64,000 bases of DNA from Micromussa lordhowensis (GCA_964020085.1 OZ026602.1:33683175-33747174); one strand, 5' to 3'. Numbered from the stretch's first letter, positions 1-11,639 are shown. Notes: a model not told the origin generated them from the sequence alone. Translations and numbers: made by a program.

Positions 1-254
1 TATACGCACATTAAATCTAGAGTTACATACATTTTAGATCTAAAAAAAAATACATGTCTTTGAAAAAATAAATAGATAGATTAAATTAATAAGTAATAAA
101 TATAAATCTTAATACCATGTTAATAATTACATTCTCTTAATAATTACATTCCAAATTACAATCTTGTATCATAAAGTCAATTACACATGCACAAAGACAA
201 CATTAGAAATAGTAACATTGATATAATAATAATAGAAATAATAATACATATATA

Positions 255-1739
255 TTACATAGGTTTAATTATCCATTTTTTATTAAAATATTCCTGTTTT
301 GTAATTTTACTTTCTATGTCATATTTAATTTTAATTTTGGCTTTAAACCCCTCGATTTTAGGAAGGGTTTGACTTCTTCTGCAGTCCCACAAGAACAATT
401 TTCCAATAATTACGAAGTAATTTAAAAGATCAAGTAAAGGGCATTTTTTTTCTGAAAATATCCCAAATAGAACATCTTTTAGGGAGAGATGGATTTGATG
501 TTTTGATAGTAGGAGCCAATATAATGCAAAATCTGTCCAGAATTGTCCAGTGTGTGAACAGTTATAAAAGAAATGATCTGAGGTTTCCGACTCAGTTTTA
601 CAAAACGTACACAAATCGTTGCTTTTGTAACCAATTTTACATAATTTGGTATTTGTATAGAGAATAGAGTTTATAACTTTATACTGGAAAGCTTTTACAT
701 AGGATTCAAGTGCAACAGAATGTGGTAATACGAAAATTCGATTGATTTGATTGATTGTAAAATCAAAATCCCTCTGCAATTTGACGGTGATATTGGGATG
801 TTGAGCCTTTCTGGAAACAAGCAGAGAATAGTAATCTTTTGATTTTTTCTGTCTAATATCGAAAGTGTTATTTTTAAATGTAAAAGAGGGAGATAGGGTT
901 GATAATGGTACATTCGCGGACCTTAGCTGTGAGGGTATAGAGTGTCGAAGACCCGCCAACTGAAGAAAATTGGTTTTGTTTATCTTGTTCGAGAGATGAG
1001 TGAAGGCAACATTTATATCTCGGTCAAAAAGAAGATCATGCGTGTACGTAATTCCTGCTTCGCGATAATTTTTGAAATAGACTGGTTTGTTATCTATTTT
1101 TATTTCTTTATTGTTCCAAATAATGTTTTGATAATCCTTTTCTTCGGCAAAGGTATCGCGAAATTCTGACCACCATTGCAGAAGTTCATAGTAGAATGGA
1201 GAGGGTAAGTTAAAATCTTTGACATCAAAGTTGCAGCTAAGAAAGAAGATACCCCCAACGTGTTCTAACAGATAAAGAAAATATCTCTTCCATGTAGCAC
1301 TTGAATCATTAAATACTCTCTGTAGCCATCCTAACCTCAAAGATCTAATCATGCAATCAACATCTATCATTTTTAAACCACCCCTCTCATAATCATTTAT
1401 TGCAGACACACGAGTTACTTTATCTACACCGTTCCACAGAAACTTGAAAAGTAATCGATTCAGTTCACTTACTACTTCTTTTGGTGTTGGCAATATAGAG
1501 CAAACATAAACAAACTTCGAGATCAAGAAGGATTTGATTATTGTTACTTTTCCATGAAGAGATAGACCCCTCGAAGACCATATATTAATAAGGTTTTTGA
1601 TACTGTCAAGCCTTTCAATAAAATTCTTCTCTTTTAGAAGTTTCGGATCGTATGTAAAATAAACTCCTAAAGCTTTGTTCGGGGTTTTAGGCCACTTGAT
1701 GCAAAATGGTTCTTCCTTTTTTTCCTCTAAATGAACCAA
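255..1739 (-). pseudogene. LINE ORF2, C-terminal part (RT thumb and zf-RVT region), frameshifted from the N-terminal part
   Basis: This 494-codon frame continues the LINE ORF2 protein after a one-base frame change. It opens with a segment typical of L1-type ORF2 just after the RT domain (motif KALGVYFTYD). Near its C-terminus it carries the cysteine/histidine cluster of zf-RVT proteins: CTFC, about 11 residues, then HFFYNC. The computed start is only the first codon in frame after the shift and is not a real initiation site. A related C-terminus (LWDCRR ... KKW) occurs in the separate LINE tail at 7,422-7,850. If the shift at 1,717-1,723 is a sequencing error, this region and 1,687-3,981 form one ORF2 of about 1,240 residues, the usual size for the family. 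Confidence 0.85.
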
Positions 1740-3981
1740 TCCACATACCTTCCGTTTTTGAAGAGTTAATATTGAGGCCAGAAATATTTTGAAAAATCTC
1801 CATCAGTTTAAAGAGTGATTTTGCTGAATCGACATCAGCTAATGTTGCAGTTGTATCATCTGCATATTGCAGAACTTTTGTTTCCTCTTTTCCAATAACA
1901 ATACCTTTAATATCTGGGTCCTGTCGAATGGCGATTGCCAGCGTTTCTACCGCAATTACAAAAAGGTATGGAGATAAAGGATCTCCCTGTCGAACGCCAC
2001 GTTCAAGTGGGAAGAAGTTTGACGTTAAGCCGTTGTTTATGATACAACTTTTTATGTCTTTGTAGAAAACTCTAACCCAGCGAATGATGTCTGGTCCAAA
2101 ATTGAATTTCTCGAGACATTTTATGAGAAAACCCCATTCGACACTATCAAAAGCCTTCTGGAAATCAATAAAAATCATTAAACCGGGGATATTTTCCGTT
2201 GCAGTGAAATCCATAATATCGTAGATAGATCGTATTGTTTCGCCTATAAAACGATCTTTTACATATCCAGTCTGATTTTGATGGATTATGTCAGGTAGAA
2301 CAGTTTTTATCCTCCATGCAATTGCTTTAGTCATAATTTTTGTATCCACATTTACAAGAGAGATGGGGCGCCAATTTTCAAGAAGCGAGCGATCTTTCCC
2401 TTTTTTTTCAATTAGAGTGATGACAGCTTGTTTTTGAGAGTTAGACATCTCACCTTTTTCAAAACATTCGTTGACACATTTGATAAAACTATCCTTGAGA
2501 GCTGCCCAGAAGGTTTTGTAGAATTCAATGGGGATACCGTCATTCCCAGGGGTTTTGTTTAGATCAAAGCTGTTTAGTACACAAAAGCATTCCTCTGATG
2601 AAATAGACCCTTTGCATTGCTTTTGCTGTTCTTCAGATAGTTTTGGAATATTTAGATCGTTTAAGAACGCAGAGATTTTTTGTGAAATTTCTGGATCATT
2701 GTTTGTACTCTTATAGAGGTCTCGATAAAAGCGCTCCTGCTCCTTAAGTATACAAAACGGATCTGTCTTGATTACGCCACTAATAAGAAGTTTTCGTATA
2801 TGTTTCTTTATGTGATTTCTTTTCTCCAGATTTAAAAAATACTTCGTGCTTTTTTCCCCGTATTCATGCCAGCGCACACGCGCTCGTATGATGATTCCTT
2901 TGGTTTTTTCCTCGTAGAAGGTTTCCAATTTTTCCTGAGCAGTTTGATATCGTGATGCATTTAAGTCACTCGGAGTCATTTCAAACTCTTCCTTTGCCTT
3001 ACTTAATTCTTCTTGAAGAGTTTTTTCTTTCTCATTCCTTTCCTTTGATTTTCTCTTAGAGAAATTTATTGCGTGGGCCCTTATATTATATTTAATCCAA
3101 TCCCAGACACTCCGATGGTCTGTAAGTTCCTTTCTTCCCTCTGCAGCCCATACTGGAAGCAGTTTTGTAACACTGTTTACATACGCATCGTCCACTAACA
3201 GCGAGCAGTTTAACTTCCAATATCCAGGAGCCTTTTGCCCATTTTCAAGCTTTCCAATTTCTAGCGCGATTGCATCGTGGTCTGTTCTAATGGCGGGAAT
3301 TATCTCACTCGATCTCACCATGTCAAATAAATTGTTAGATATTAGATAATAATCAAGTCGACAAAATATTCTTGGAGATTTTTGACTCCAAGTATAGCTC
3401 TTTATATCTGGGTTTTTAATTCGCCATATGTCGACCAAATCAAGTTGACTTTGTAAGCATTCGATACAATTAGTAACTGATTTTCTTTGGAGCAGCACGC
3501 CCCCTTTTTTGTCAAGTTCAGGATTTAATGGACAATTAAAATCCCCTCCTATAATGATGTTTTCTTCTGATTCAAGGTTTTCTTTTTGTAAGACTGCAAA
3601 TAGGTTTTTAAAGAAGTTTATAATATCTTTGTCTTTGTTTGGAGCGTATATGTTTATTAACACATACGTTTTATCTTGGATGACAACTTTTACAATAATG
3701 TAGCGCCCCATAGGGTCAAGAATCTGCTGATAAATAGAACAATCAAATCCAGCTTTAATCAAAATTGCAACTCCACGTGCGTTGGAGCTTCCGTGGGATG
3801 TTATGATCTCTGCACCCCATTCATTCTTCCATTGTGTTTCTGTTATTACTGTAGAGTGTGTTTCTTGTAAAAATATTATATCTGCTTTACGTTTTCTGCA
3901 CCAAGTGAACATTGTTCTTCTTTTTTGAAAATTACTCATGCCCTTTACGTTAAGTGATACTAATTTAAAAACATCTGCCAT
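1687..3981 (-). pseudogene. LINE ORF2, N-terminal part: APE-type endonuclease and reverse transcriptase
   Basis: This 764-codon frame starts with an apurinic-type endonuclease (about residues 5-240). Visible signatures are SLNVKGM near the start, FLQETHS, GGDFNCPL and RTDHDAI. A linker rich in charged residues follows, then a non-LTR reverse transcriptase with NKTPGNDGIP, WRPISLVN, FIDFQKAFDSV (motif A), RGVRQGDPLSPYLF (motif B) and YADDTTATL (motif C). The endonuclease nicks target DNA and the RT copies LINE RNA at the nick. The frame terminates soon after the palm domain because of the frameshift, so the copy is probably non-autonomous. All catalytic motifs look intact, which suggests the break is recent or is a sequence error. 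Confidence 0.9.
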
Positions 3982-4303
3982 TTAGTAGTATCTTGATCTG
4001 AAATTGGAAACTGCAGAGGAAGCCAAACCAAGAAGCCTTTGGTGACGAAGAAGTATCTCAAGAGAGAGGAAATAAATTATCTTTGAAATCAAAGTACTAT
4101 AAAGAAAAGCTGTTAAAGTATGTGCACATTGAGAATAACTAAGATTTGCAGGCGTTGATTGATGCCTATCGTTTGTAAAAACGAATTTATAATTAATTGC
4201 CGCATTGCCGTATACAAGAAGATAATTTATACAAACTACAGATAACGTAAATACACAAAATGTTTCTCTAACGTGCATTTGAGCTCATCAGCCCTCGGTC
4301 TGC

Positions 4304-4999
4304 CTAAACTGTGCTATTCATAATAAGTCCATAGTAAGGAAGTTTTTCGGTCTCCACACCCCTATATACTTGTCCGTTAATGATTAGTTTATCCACTTTG
4401 AAAAAAGCAGACTGTTTCCCTTGTTTAGCCTTCTTTAGTACTGGGTACAGTTTCTCATGAATTACATCAATCTCTTTGGGATAGTCGTGTGAAATTCCGA
4501 TCCCGGTACCTTTCAAGTTTTTAACCTTTGACATTACATACTCTTTATCCTGATAAAAACTAAATTTGGCGATTATGGGCCTAGGCTTAGTACGAGTTTG
4601 CGAGTTACGCCGGGTTGGTAGGCGATGCACCCGCTCAAAGCGAATTTCATTCATGTCTTCTCTTATTATTCCCAATTTCTCTTCCATCATTTTTCTTACT
4701 AAATTTTCAGTTTCTCGCGGTGCCTCACCTTCTGTTTCGTTGAGATTGAATATCTTTATGTTTTCCCTTCTCGTATAGGCCTCTAGTTTGATGTTTCGGC
4801 ACTTTATCTGCTCCATCTCCTTTCTAAGTTTTTGCATCTCCTCGCTGCCTTGTGCTTGTTGCATGCATAAATTTGCCACGCTGGGTTTTAATTCTTGTAG
4901 TTCTTCCTTCGCGTTTTCTGCAGCCTTCTTTAAATCTTTGTTTTCATCTTCGATGGTTTTTAGACGATCCTTTAGAGTAGCAATTTCGGAAAACAAGTC
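4304..4999 (-). pseudogene. LINE ORF1, C-terminal two thirds (coiled coil, RRM-like and C-terminal domain)
   Basis: This is the downstream part of an L1-ORF1p-like protein (Transposase_22 family). About the first 70 residues are a heptad-rich, Glu/Lys-rich coiled coil. They are followed by an RRM-like region (AYTRRENIKIFNLNE ... RFERVHRLP) and a C-terminal domain containing the segment KPRPIIAKFSFYQDKEYV. The family forms trimers that coat LINE RNA. No initiation codon belongs to this fragment; its 5' side is the end of the 720-bp inserted element. The remaining N-terminal codons resume at 5,726-5,899 in the same frame once the insert and one target duplication are discounted. Confidence 0.8.
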
Positions 5000-5002
5000 C
5001 AG

Positions 5003-5722
5003 GAGCGCTTACCATTTGAATGGAATTTTCGGTAATTCCGGAGTGAATTCAAATGGAACGGTTCATCCCGGTAGAAAATTTTCGGAAAAAAGGTAATACC
5101 TTTCGAGGTATTTCCTTTTTCTCGCTTTTACCGGAATGCCCGAAAATTTCTGTACCATTTGTCCACTCTTACAGTGCCAGGCTCTTCACGGTAAAACTTC
5201 CGAGTAAGAATGCTAAAGATCTGAAAGATGGCGGCAGATTTCCGAAACGTTTATCGTTACAACGTGAGTCTTTGCTTGTCGGTAGTGTTGGCGGACGTTT
5301 CAGAACACAACAGTAACCCTGCAGGTGAAAACGAATTACGTTTTGTGGTCGGTGTTTTTCTTTTACTTACATGATTCGGGATTCCGGCGTGCTTCCGTCT
5401 GAGCTACATCGTGGGAAAAATGTGGATGCTGATTTGCTGGTTTCTCGGACGATATGTGGATGCGGCAGCAGCCAAAAGAAGAAATTGTCATCTTCTCCAA
5501 AAACAAACAATTTTCTAAGCCGTCCGATAAAAGTCTAGCACGACAGGAAGTTCAGCCACCATGTTTCTTGTTGACATGATATGAACCTAGGCCCACTGGC
5601 ATCTGAAAATCCCGATCAAATGATACGGTTCAATCTATTTTGTTTCCTTAGTGGAAAAAAAACGTGCAGTTCCATTTGTCCAGAAAAAGCTACCGAAAAT
5701 TCCATTCAAATGGTAAGCGCTC
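5003..5722. mobile_element. 720-bp non-autonomous DNA transposon with 32-bp terminal inverted repeats and CAG target duplication
   Basis: The ends are exact inverted copies for 32 bases, beginning GAGCGCTTACC and reaching TTTTCGGTA. The flanks are CAG (5,000-5,002) and CAG (5,723-5,725), a 3-bp target duplication. Removing the element and one CAG leaves LINE ORF1 contiguous in frame, which independently confirms the boundaries. No transposase ORF is visible inside, only unconnected short ORFs. A 3-bp duplication fits PIF/Harbinger-type or CACTA-type elements; the terminal bases do not decide between them. Confidence 0.88.
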
Positions 5723-5725
5723 CAG

Positions 5726-5899
5726 CAATTTGTCCATCTTGGCCTCTAAATTTGCCAGCCTTCCAGAAGCTTCGGACCAATGGTCGCCATCACACTCTTC
5801 ATCCGTTTGAGAACCGGTAGTTTGTCGTAGTCTCTTGCGTGAGGTAGTCTTCGACTCGGTAGAATCGGTGGAGACCTCTTCCGTTGCAAGATCTTCCAT
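5726..5899 (-). pseudogene. LINE ORF1, N-terminal fragment
   Basis: This acidic, Ser/Thr-rich N-terminus begins with an ATG at 5,899 and runs into the start of a coiled coil (NLEAKMDKLL) at the insertion point. L1-type ORF1 proteins usually have such a disordered N-terminus ahead of the coiled coil. The frame continues into inserted transposon sequence for only a few residues. With 4,304-4,999 it makes an ORF1 of about 290 residues. The first ATG of the frame is taken as the start; sequence beyond it shows no further coding extension. Confidence 0.7.
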
Positions 5900-6110
5900 T
5901 TTCTGCAGACGGAGCGCTGATTAAATTTAAATTCACATACTTTTTTAAGATTTCTTCAGGAGAGATCAAATACACGTCTGTCTTCTACCTTTGCTACCGC
6001 GCCTTTTTCAAATTAATTTACATTTCTTGATGTTATATAATTGCATTTCAACAATCATTTTCTGCAGTTGGTTGTCTGTTTTTAACTTATCTATTCTTTA
6101 TAACACTCAG

Positions 6111-6223
6111 ATTTTCCAAGAAGAATATCCTCATCTGGGGCCTTTTGCAGGGGAGAGGAAAGCCTCCATTCAATGCTTACTTTCAGCAGTTTGCTACAGA
6201 TATGAATACTCTATATGAATCAG
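6111..6223 (+). CDS. Exon of a TNP2-type (EnSpm/CACTA) transposase gene
   Basis: The exon is bounded by a plausible acceptor (ACACTCAG) and donor (CAG/GTGACA). In frame it encodes SKKNILIWGLLQGRGKPPFN followed by FQQFATDMNTLYESG. This resembles the segment of TNP2-like transposases (Transposase_21) that precedes the catalytic region, where a short glycine-containing stretch, a KP-x-(M/F)N motif and a PF/QF...MN...L motif are conserved. The call is from pattern recognition only. The upstream exons should lie on the left, possibly beyond the LINE that seems to occupy the preceding intron. Confidence 0.55.
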
Positions 6224-6697
6224 GTGACACCGTTGGTGAATGTCTTGCATGATCAGGAAGACTCATAATGTAATACTCAACAACAAAAGATGTAGGTGTT
6301 TCAGGCTCTCAATTCACCAGGAAATATCAGAAAAGAAAGAGAAGCTCAAAACCAACCCAAAGGTTAAAATCATTTTAACCGAATGTAAACTGTAACATAT
6401 AAGTTCTGTGCCTGACTGTTACCTCTTGGCTCTCTGCAGTTTTAATTTTATATACTATGTATTGAATAGATCTAACTGTAAGTTAATAGATGGCATATGA
6501 AGTACATGTAACACTCCCTACCAAGGATTTGGTAGCTATTAAAAGTGAATTCAATTATTACTTGTCCAGATCTTGGGTGTCCTTAAAAGCATCAGGTGTT
6601 ATGCCCTCTATTAGATGTAGCAATGATGATCAACTAGTGCACTATGAATACCCGTATAGAAATGAGTGAACTCAGATTTTGACTTTTGTTGATGCAG

Positions 6698-6858
6698 GAG
6701 ATGGGAGCTGTGGACTAAATGTTCATAATGCAGGTGCTCACCTTGCTGATTTTGTAAGAGGATGGGGACCAATGTGGGCATGGTCATGTTTTGGCTTTGA
6801 AGATATGAATGGGACCATCCTTGAATTTGTTCATGGCACTGGAAATGCTTGCAGACAG
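6698..6858 (+). CDS. Exon of a TNP2-type transposase gene, DUF4218 region
   Basis: The exon lies between the acceptor TTGATGCAG and the donor ACAG/GTAATC. It encodes NVHNAGAHLADFVRGWGP, WAWSCFGFEDMNG and ILEFVHGTGNA. The HxxxHL...V..(W/L)GPLW..S.F.FE..NG...HGT pattern is the hallmark of DUF4218, the domain found C-terminal to the TNP2 transposase core of EnSpm/CACTA elements. About 470 bp separate it from the exon at 6,111-6,223; at least one intervening exon (the catalytic part) is missing or unrecognised. The locus therefore looks degenerate or incomplete. Confidence 0.7.
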
Positions 6859-7107
6859 GTAATCATCAGGAGAAGCATGTGGTTCTTCTTGGGGACAGAA
6901 CAGCTTTTGAGTAGTTTGCATAAACACTAATTTAGTTCTAATTGAAATCTCATTAACTCAGCACTACAAAATGTCACTTACCAAAGGAGTTGGGTGGTCA
7001 AAATGGGATTTGTTCAATTGAACTTTCATTTTACAGAATACAGGAATGAAAGAATATTTTGTTACTCTGTTCTTTTAAATTTGATTTTCTTTATAGATTG
7101 TATGGAA

Positions 7108-8110
7108 ACTTCATGCCCACACTATGAAACCAAAACCCATTAAAATCTTGTGAAAATTTTAATGGGAAAATCATAACATTTTCATGCCATTTTAACATGT
7201 TTTTCATGGTGTTAATTCATGGGTTTTCATGGGGATAATCCCATGAAAAAAGCATGAAAAAAGCCATAAAATTACCATGAAAATCCTCTTAAAACTTCCC
7301 AATTCATGGCCCATGAAATTTTTATTCTGAAATCAAAAACATTAAAAGTCCATGAAAATGCCATTAAATTATCTTGGGTAATGAAATGTAATTTAATGGG
7401 ATTTTCATGTTATTGGAAAATACACTACTAAATTACTTTATTATTATTGGAAAAGTTTTTATGGGACTGCAGAAGAAAACAAATACACCCTAAAATACAA
7501 GGTTATCAGAACAAGATAGCTATCAAATATGAAATTGAAAGAAAAATAAATAAGAAAAACTTCTTTGAAAAGAAATGGATATTTAAATGAAAAGGTTAAT
7601 AATTTAAAAAGATCTTAAGCCGTTTTGCCTTCTATCCTGTTTTTCATTTTTTTTCATTTTTTTTTTCTTTTTTTTAATTTGTTTAGTTTCTTAAGCTAAC
7701 AATAGTGTAACTGCGTAAGATTGTTAATATATCGAGTTAATATCTTTTTTAACCTATTCTGTGAATGTAAAATTGTAACAGTGTAAATGAATGGTCAAAA
7801 TAAAAATTAAAAATTAAAAAAAAAATAAAATAAAAATAAAAAATAAAAAAATGTTATTGGAAAATGCACCATGAAAATTACCACCAGATTTTCATGGTGT
7901 TAATTTCATGGGATTTTAATGACATGAAAAATTCATGGCTCCTGAAAAAACCCTGAATGGGGAAATTTTAATGGCCCATGAAAATTTTCACACTACTTTA
8001 ATTGCCTTTTCATAGAATTTTTATGGTCCATGAAATTTGACTCCCTGTTAATTTCATGGGGCAAATGATTACTCCTGCCACCCATGAAAATCCCATTAAT
8101 AGTCCATTAA
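7108..8110. repeat. CATGAAAAT/ATTTTCATGG-rich repeat block, split by a LINE insertion
   Basis: The block is built from many direct and inverted copies of words such as TTTTCATGG, CCATGAAAA and CCCATTAAA at short, irregular spacing. The words are nearly self-complementary, so much of the block could fold on itself. A 5'-truncated LINE tail (7,422-7,850) interrupts it and duplicated 15 bp of it. A second block of the same type lies at 11,640-12,020. Confidence 0.75.
7422..7850 (+). mobile_element. 5'-truncated LINE tail with 15-bp target duplication and A-rich end
   Basis: The insert starts inside the ORF2 C-terminus, readable as LWDCRRKQ then KIAIKYEIERKINKKNFF and a stop. This is the same protein end as the LINE at 255-1,739. 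After about 290 bp of 3' UTR it ends in an A-rich tail from about 7,800. The 15-bp sequence ATGTTATTGGAAAAT flanks it exactly at 7,407-7,421 and 7,851-7,865. This is textbook target-primed reverse transcription of a severely truncated copy. Confidence 0.92.
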
Positions 8111-8235
8111 CTACAAAACAACTAAATAATTTTATTCCAGCCATTTTGATATCATTACAATTTGTTTCATCAATCTTATTTGCAAAAAAAACAATGACAG
8201 GTTTGTATGGCCTAGACATAAAAAGTCTGACTTGT

Positions 8236-9540
8236 TGATAAGTAATGACAGACAGTGGTAAACAGACTTAGCTGCTGGTTCAGTGACTTCTAACAACACA
8301 CGACACTTGCTTCGTTGTATTTCATTTTAACAAAAGCAATGTAACTTTATTGAATTCTGTAAATTGCTGTCAGTTTAATGTAAGCCTAGTGTTTTTAAAA
8401 AGCTTTATACATGTACTCACTAAAACACTTTGTAAATGACTGCCATGTTCATATAATGACACCTTGGCAACAGGATCTTTGATGAGTGCCAAAAATCGCA
8501 AGCTACTGTAAGCTATAAGTGCAGTTCACATTTTTACCTGTCCATGTACCATAAGACACTGAACAATATTATAGGAAAAACTTACCCAAATCCTACAGTC
8601 ATTTGTCACCCATCTGTCCAGGCAAAGATATTGATGTAATGTATGACTAACGTAAACATCAATCTGCCGCACGTGCTGTTCAAATATTTTTATTGTAACC
8701 ATTTTGGTGTCATATGATCAGAAAATTCTTGCATCTTATTTCCAGCATGAATACTGGATATCTTTATATCATTTTCTTTTTAAATAAAGAAATTTTGAAT
8801 ATTAAAAAATTGTTAAATATTATTCTATCACTGATTTCTTTTTCAGTCATATACATGTAATTAAATAAATTTTGCCATGATCATAAAATTCTAGCTGAAA
8901 ATAACTTTCTAGGATTCTGACCGATTTTGACATAATTATATATTAGTTCTAATAATAACTATATATGCTGTATGTAGTGAATTCTAAACATAAACATTTT
9001 TTCTACTGTGTAAATCACTATATATATACAGCTTACAAAGACCAAAATCGAACTTACTACTGATCAAAAAATATTGTGTCCTTTTTTGTTTTTCAATTGA
9101 ACTAATTCTGTTATTGCTAACAAAAATCTATGAGAATATTGCATTGGTAGTACATGTTAGACTAGCAGTATTCCTTCATTGATGTGCAAACGTTATGTAA
9201 ATTATCACTGGAGGAAGCCATAGTTCATTTTGTCTCTTTATGAAACACTGTGTTGAGTATTATTTTCAAATTATTTGGGCATCTTGAAAGTTAAAAAAGG
9301 AAATTAAAAGCAATGGTAAGTTTTCATTTAGAGATATTCTTGCCAAAATGGAAAATAAAAAGGAGTGTTCTCAATATTTAAGCTTAAATTCCCCAAACAG
9401 AAAATCATACTCGCCAAACAGGGGAGTGATCAATGATTTGTACTCACTTGACGCTTTTCACACTCGTATTGACGAGCAGGCGAGTGCAAATTTCCAACAC
9501 TGGACTTGTCAACATTAACCTTCTATTACGCTTATAATTA
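8236..9540. other. No gene seen
   Basis: This is AT-rich sequence with no ORF or exon that I can support on either strand. It lies within the candidate CACTA-like interval. Confidence 0.5.
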
Positions 9541-9556
9541 AGAAATAGAAAACGTG

Positions 9557-9594
9557 TGCTGTGTTTCTATCGAGTAATAGAAACACAAGTGACA

Positions 9595-9625
<31 letters not shown>

Positions 9626-9835
9626 AAGCTGCAGGTGAGTGTTTCCACAGCTTTTTCGAGTTCTCCCAAAGTTCTCCCAGGAGTGTTTCTATAACTCGAT
9701 AGGAACATGGAGAACATGTTTTCCGTTTCGTTTAGAAAATACCGTGACGAAGAAAAAGAAAAACAACTTGTTTACTTTGATCATCAAAATGTAACAAGTC
9801 GTGCTAGTTCTGTGTTTCTATCGAGTTATAGAAAC
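9557..9835. repeat. Cluster of hairpins sharing a TTTCTATCGAGT core
   Basis: The word GTGTTTCTATCGAGT, followed closely by its own partial complement ATAGAAAC, appears near 9,563 and 9,811. It appears in inverted order (TTTCTATAACTCGATAGG) near 9,685. Between the first two lies a longer imperfect palindrome around TTTGGGAGAAC and GTTCTCCCAAA. This looks like a fold-back or MITE-type repeat; no target duplication was identified. Confidence 0.55.
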
Positions 9836-9849
9836 AAATTTTAAACCAA

Positions 9850-11400
9850 TCAGTGTGCGTATTTGCTTTGGGTTAATTTCTACTAATATATATCATACGA
9901 TTTTTGTCCAGTATCTACAGAAGAAGCTCACAGCAATTAAAGACCACCAGGAACATCTTCTTTCTGTTTAAATTTTATTTTATTTGGTAAATTTGAAGGT
10001 TTTTCTAATTCGGCATACATATGTAAGCTTACCGACATTTTTTCAAGCTTCAAACTGAAGAAGACTACTGTGTATTTCCTGTCGGTTCTCTCAGATTACG
10101 ATAGAATGCTGACAGTATCATCACTCATGTTTGTGAATTTCACTTAGCTTATCAACCATGTAGATGATGTAGTTCTGTTTCTGAATGCATACTTCAAGCT
10201 TTTGTGCCTCAATAACTAGAACAAAAACACAGCAACATGTGATTTAAAACGGCAGACAAGGTTTGTTCAGTTTCACCACTGAAGGCTAAATCAAGACCTT
10301 AAATAAAAGTGATTTATAACAGAACATGATTTGAGATCAAGTTCTATGAGAAGCGTTTAATTCTTTTTGGTTTAAGTTATGATTGTAATATATACGATGT
10401 AAAACCTGAAATGGACTAGAAGAAAGCTAAGACAAAGATCCAAAATTGGCCGCAGCTAGCATACAATGTACTAGTATTTGCGAGATCGATTTTATTGGCG
10501 ATAAAATTATATCATTACAGTACTGATCATCAAAAACACTGTATAAAGACTAAGTCCAGAAGACTTGCGATTCTTTATACTTACAATTGATCCAGATTTT
10601 GTCGCTTCTAAACATCATTCCACAGGCATTTCGTAGTAAAATATCTCAGAATATCGTCCCGCCATGATCACACTTCGTTTTTGACCGTTGAAGGTAACCA
10701 CGCGTTGCTCAGAGCACTGCATCATGGGTTATAACAAACTTGGTCCCAGGGTCCTATCAACATTCAAATCCAAGATGGCGGCCCGTGTCTGGCATGTTCG
10801 AATTCCACAACAGAAATCGGCCTTTTTTTTACAGATCTTTACACAATTTAGAGACCTGCCACAGGTTGGGAAGTATTTAGAAATCATTTGTAGGAGCGCA
10901 TAGTTATCCCAAAGAATTTTCTTCTTATGGAGGTGGAAAATATTTGACCTTTTTTGTGAGAAGGATGAAGTATGCAGTATACATGGTCAAGAAACAAAAC
11001 TGAAGTCTGGGGATAAACGTTGTGGCCCTATCGTGTCTACAATTCTGGTATTTATAATTGTACAATCAGGTTTTTAATAGGAATCAGTGAATAGACAATA
11101 TTTTCAAGAGTGTCAAGATATCTGGCAGCCGGGAATTGTTTTCCATACGACTAGATACCCAGCAAACTAAAATTATTGTTAATAGAATTTCCAGGGAATA
11201 ACTCATTCCATTCTTCTTAAAATAGCAGATGGTTTGTTTAGAAATGTCAAGCGATTTCAAGTATTATTTTGGCATTGTAGTTGAAGAAATTTTCGAGCTT
11301 GGTCACACTATGAAATCTTGATGTTTCGACACTTGCAAAATATTGTACTCTGCCCTCTAACCGGTCGGCGTTCGGAATTCACGTACTGACTAGTTCCCAG
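9850..11400. other. No gene seen
   Basis: There is no convincing exon or ORF. The 71-codon ORF near 10,700 lacks family resemblance and splice context, so it was not called. Confidence 0.5.
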
Positions 11401-11402
11401 AT

Positions 11403-11580
11403 GGCTTGATAGCTCAGTTGGTAGAACACTGCAGTGGTATCACAAAGTTCACAGGTTCAAATCCTGTTCAGGCCTGAATTTTTTTCACAACTGCCTTAGT
11501 TGTGTGTAATGAACCATGATGATCAACAATGTCTTTGTATCTTTCTCTGCAGCTCAAATATACAACCTTTCATATGTTCA
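11403..11580 (+). mobile_element. Diverged tRNA-derived SINE copy
   Basis: A 72-nt tRNA-like head (11,403-11,474) has an A box (TAGCTCAGTTGGTAG) and a B box (GGTTCAAATCC), and a mostly paired acceptor stem (GGCTTGA against TTCAGGCC). The downstream body has the T-rich stretch after the tRNA part and a CAGCTCAAATATACAA segment matching the body of the two SINE copies at 16.9-17.4 kb (CAGTTCAAATATATGAA). It has more substitutions than those copies and is probably older. Confidence 0.7.
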
Positions 11581-11639
11581 TTGTAGACTTGTGTGTTGTG
11601 AAATTGGTATATATTTTATATTTTAAATTATATTTTGGT

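Larger units (their letters stand above)
1..5950 (-). mobile_element. L1-like LINE retrotransposon, broken copy
   Basis: The two-ORF layout of an L1/Tx1-type LINE reads on the minus strand. ORF1 (coiled coil plus RNA-binding region) lies at 5,899-4,304 and ORF2 (APE endonuclease, reverse transcriptase, zf-RVT region) at 3,981-255. ORF1 is interrupted by a 720-bp TIR element (5,003-5,722), and ORF2 has a frameshift in a T7 run (plus strand) at 1,717-1,723. About 320 nt separate the ORFs. The first 254 bases are AT-rich, lack a recognisable gene and are probably the 3' UTR; the 3' end and poly-A tail are not visible and may lie outside the window. The 5' end is approximate, because sequence above 5,900 shows no diagnostic boundary. 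The element seems to lie in an intron of the plus-strand TNP2-type gene whose first visible exon starts at 6,111. Confidence 0.85.

Noticed and set aside
3982..4278. 98-residue ORF between LINE ORF1 and ORF2
   Set aside because: No family resemblance; LINE elements of this type have no third ORF here, and its composition looks like chance.
6500..6680. Additional TNP2-type exon before 6,698
   Set aside because: A readable stretch ends in a stop just before the acceptor and shows no conserved motif.
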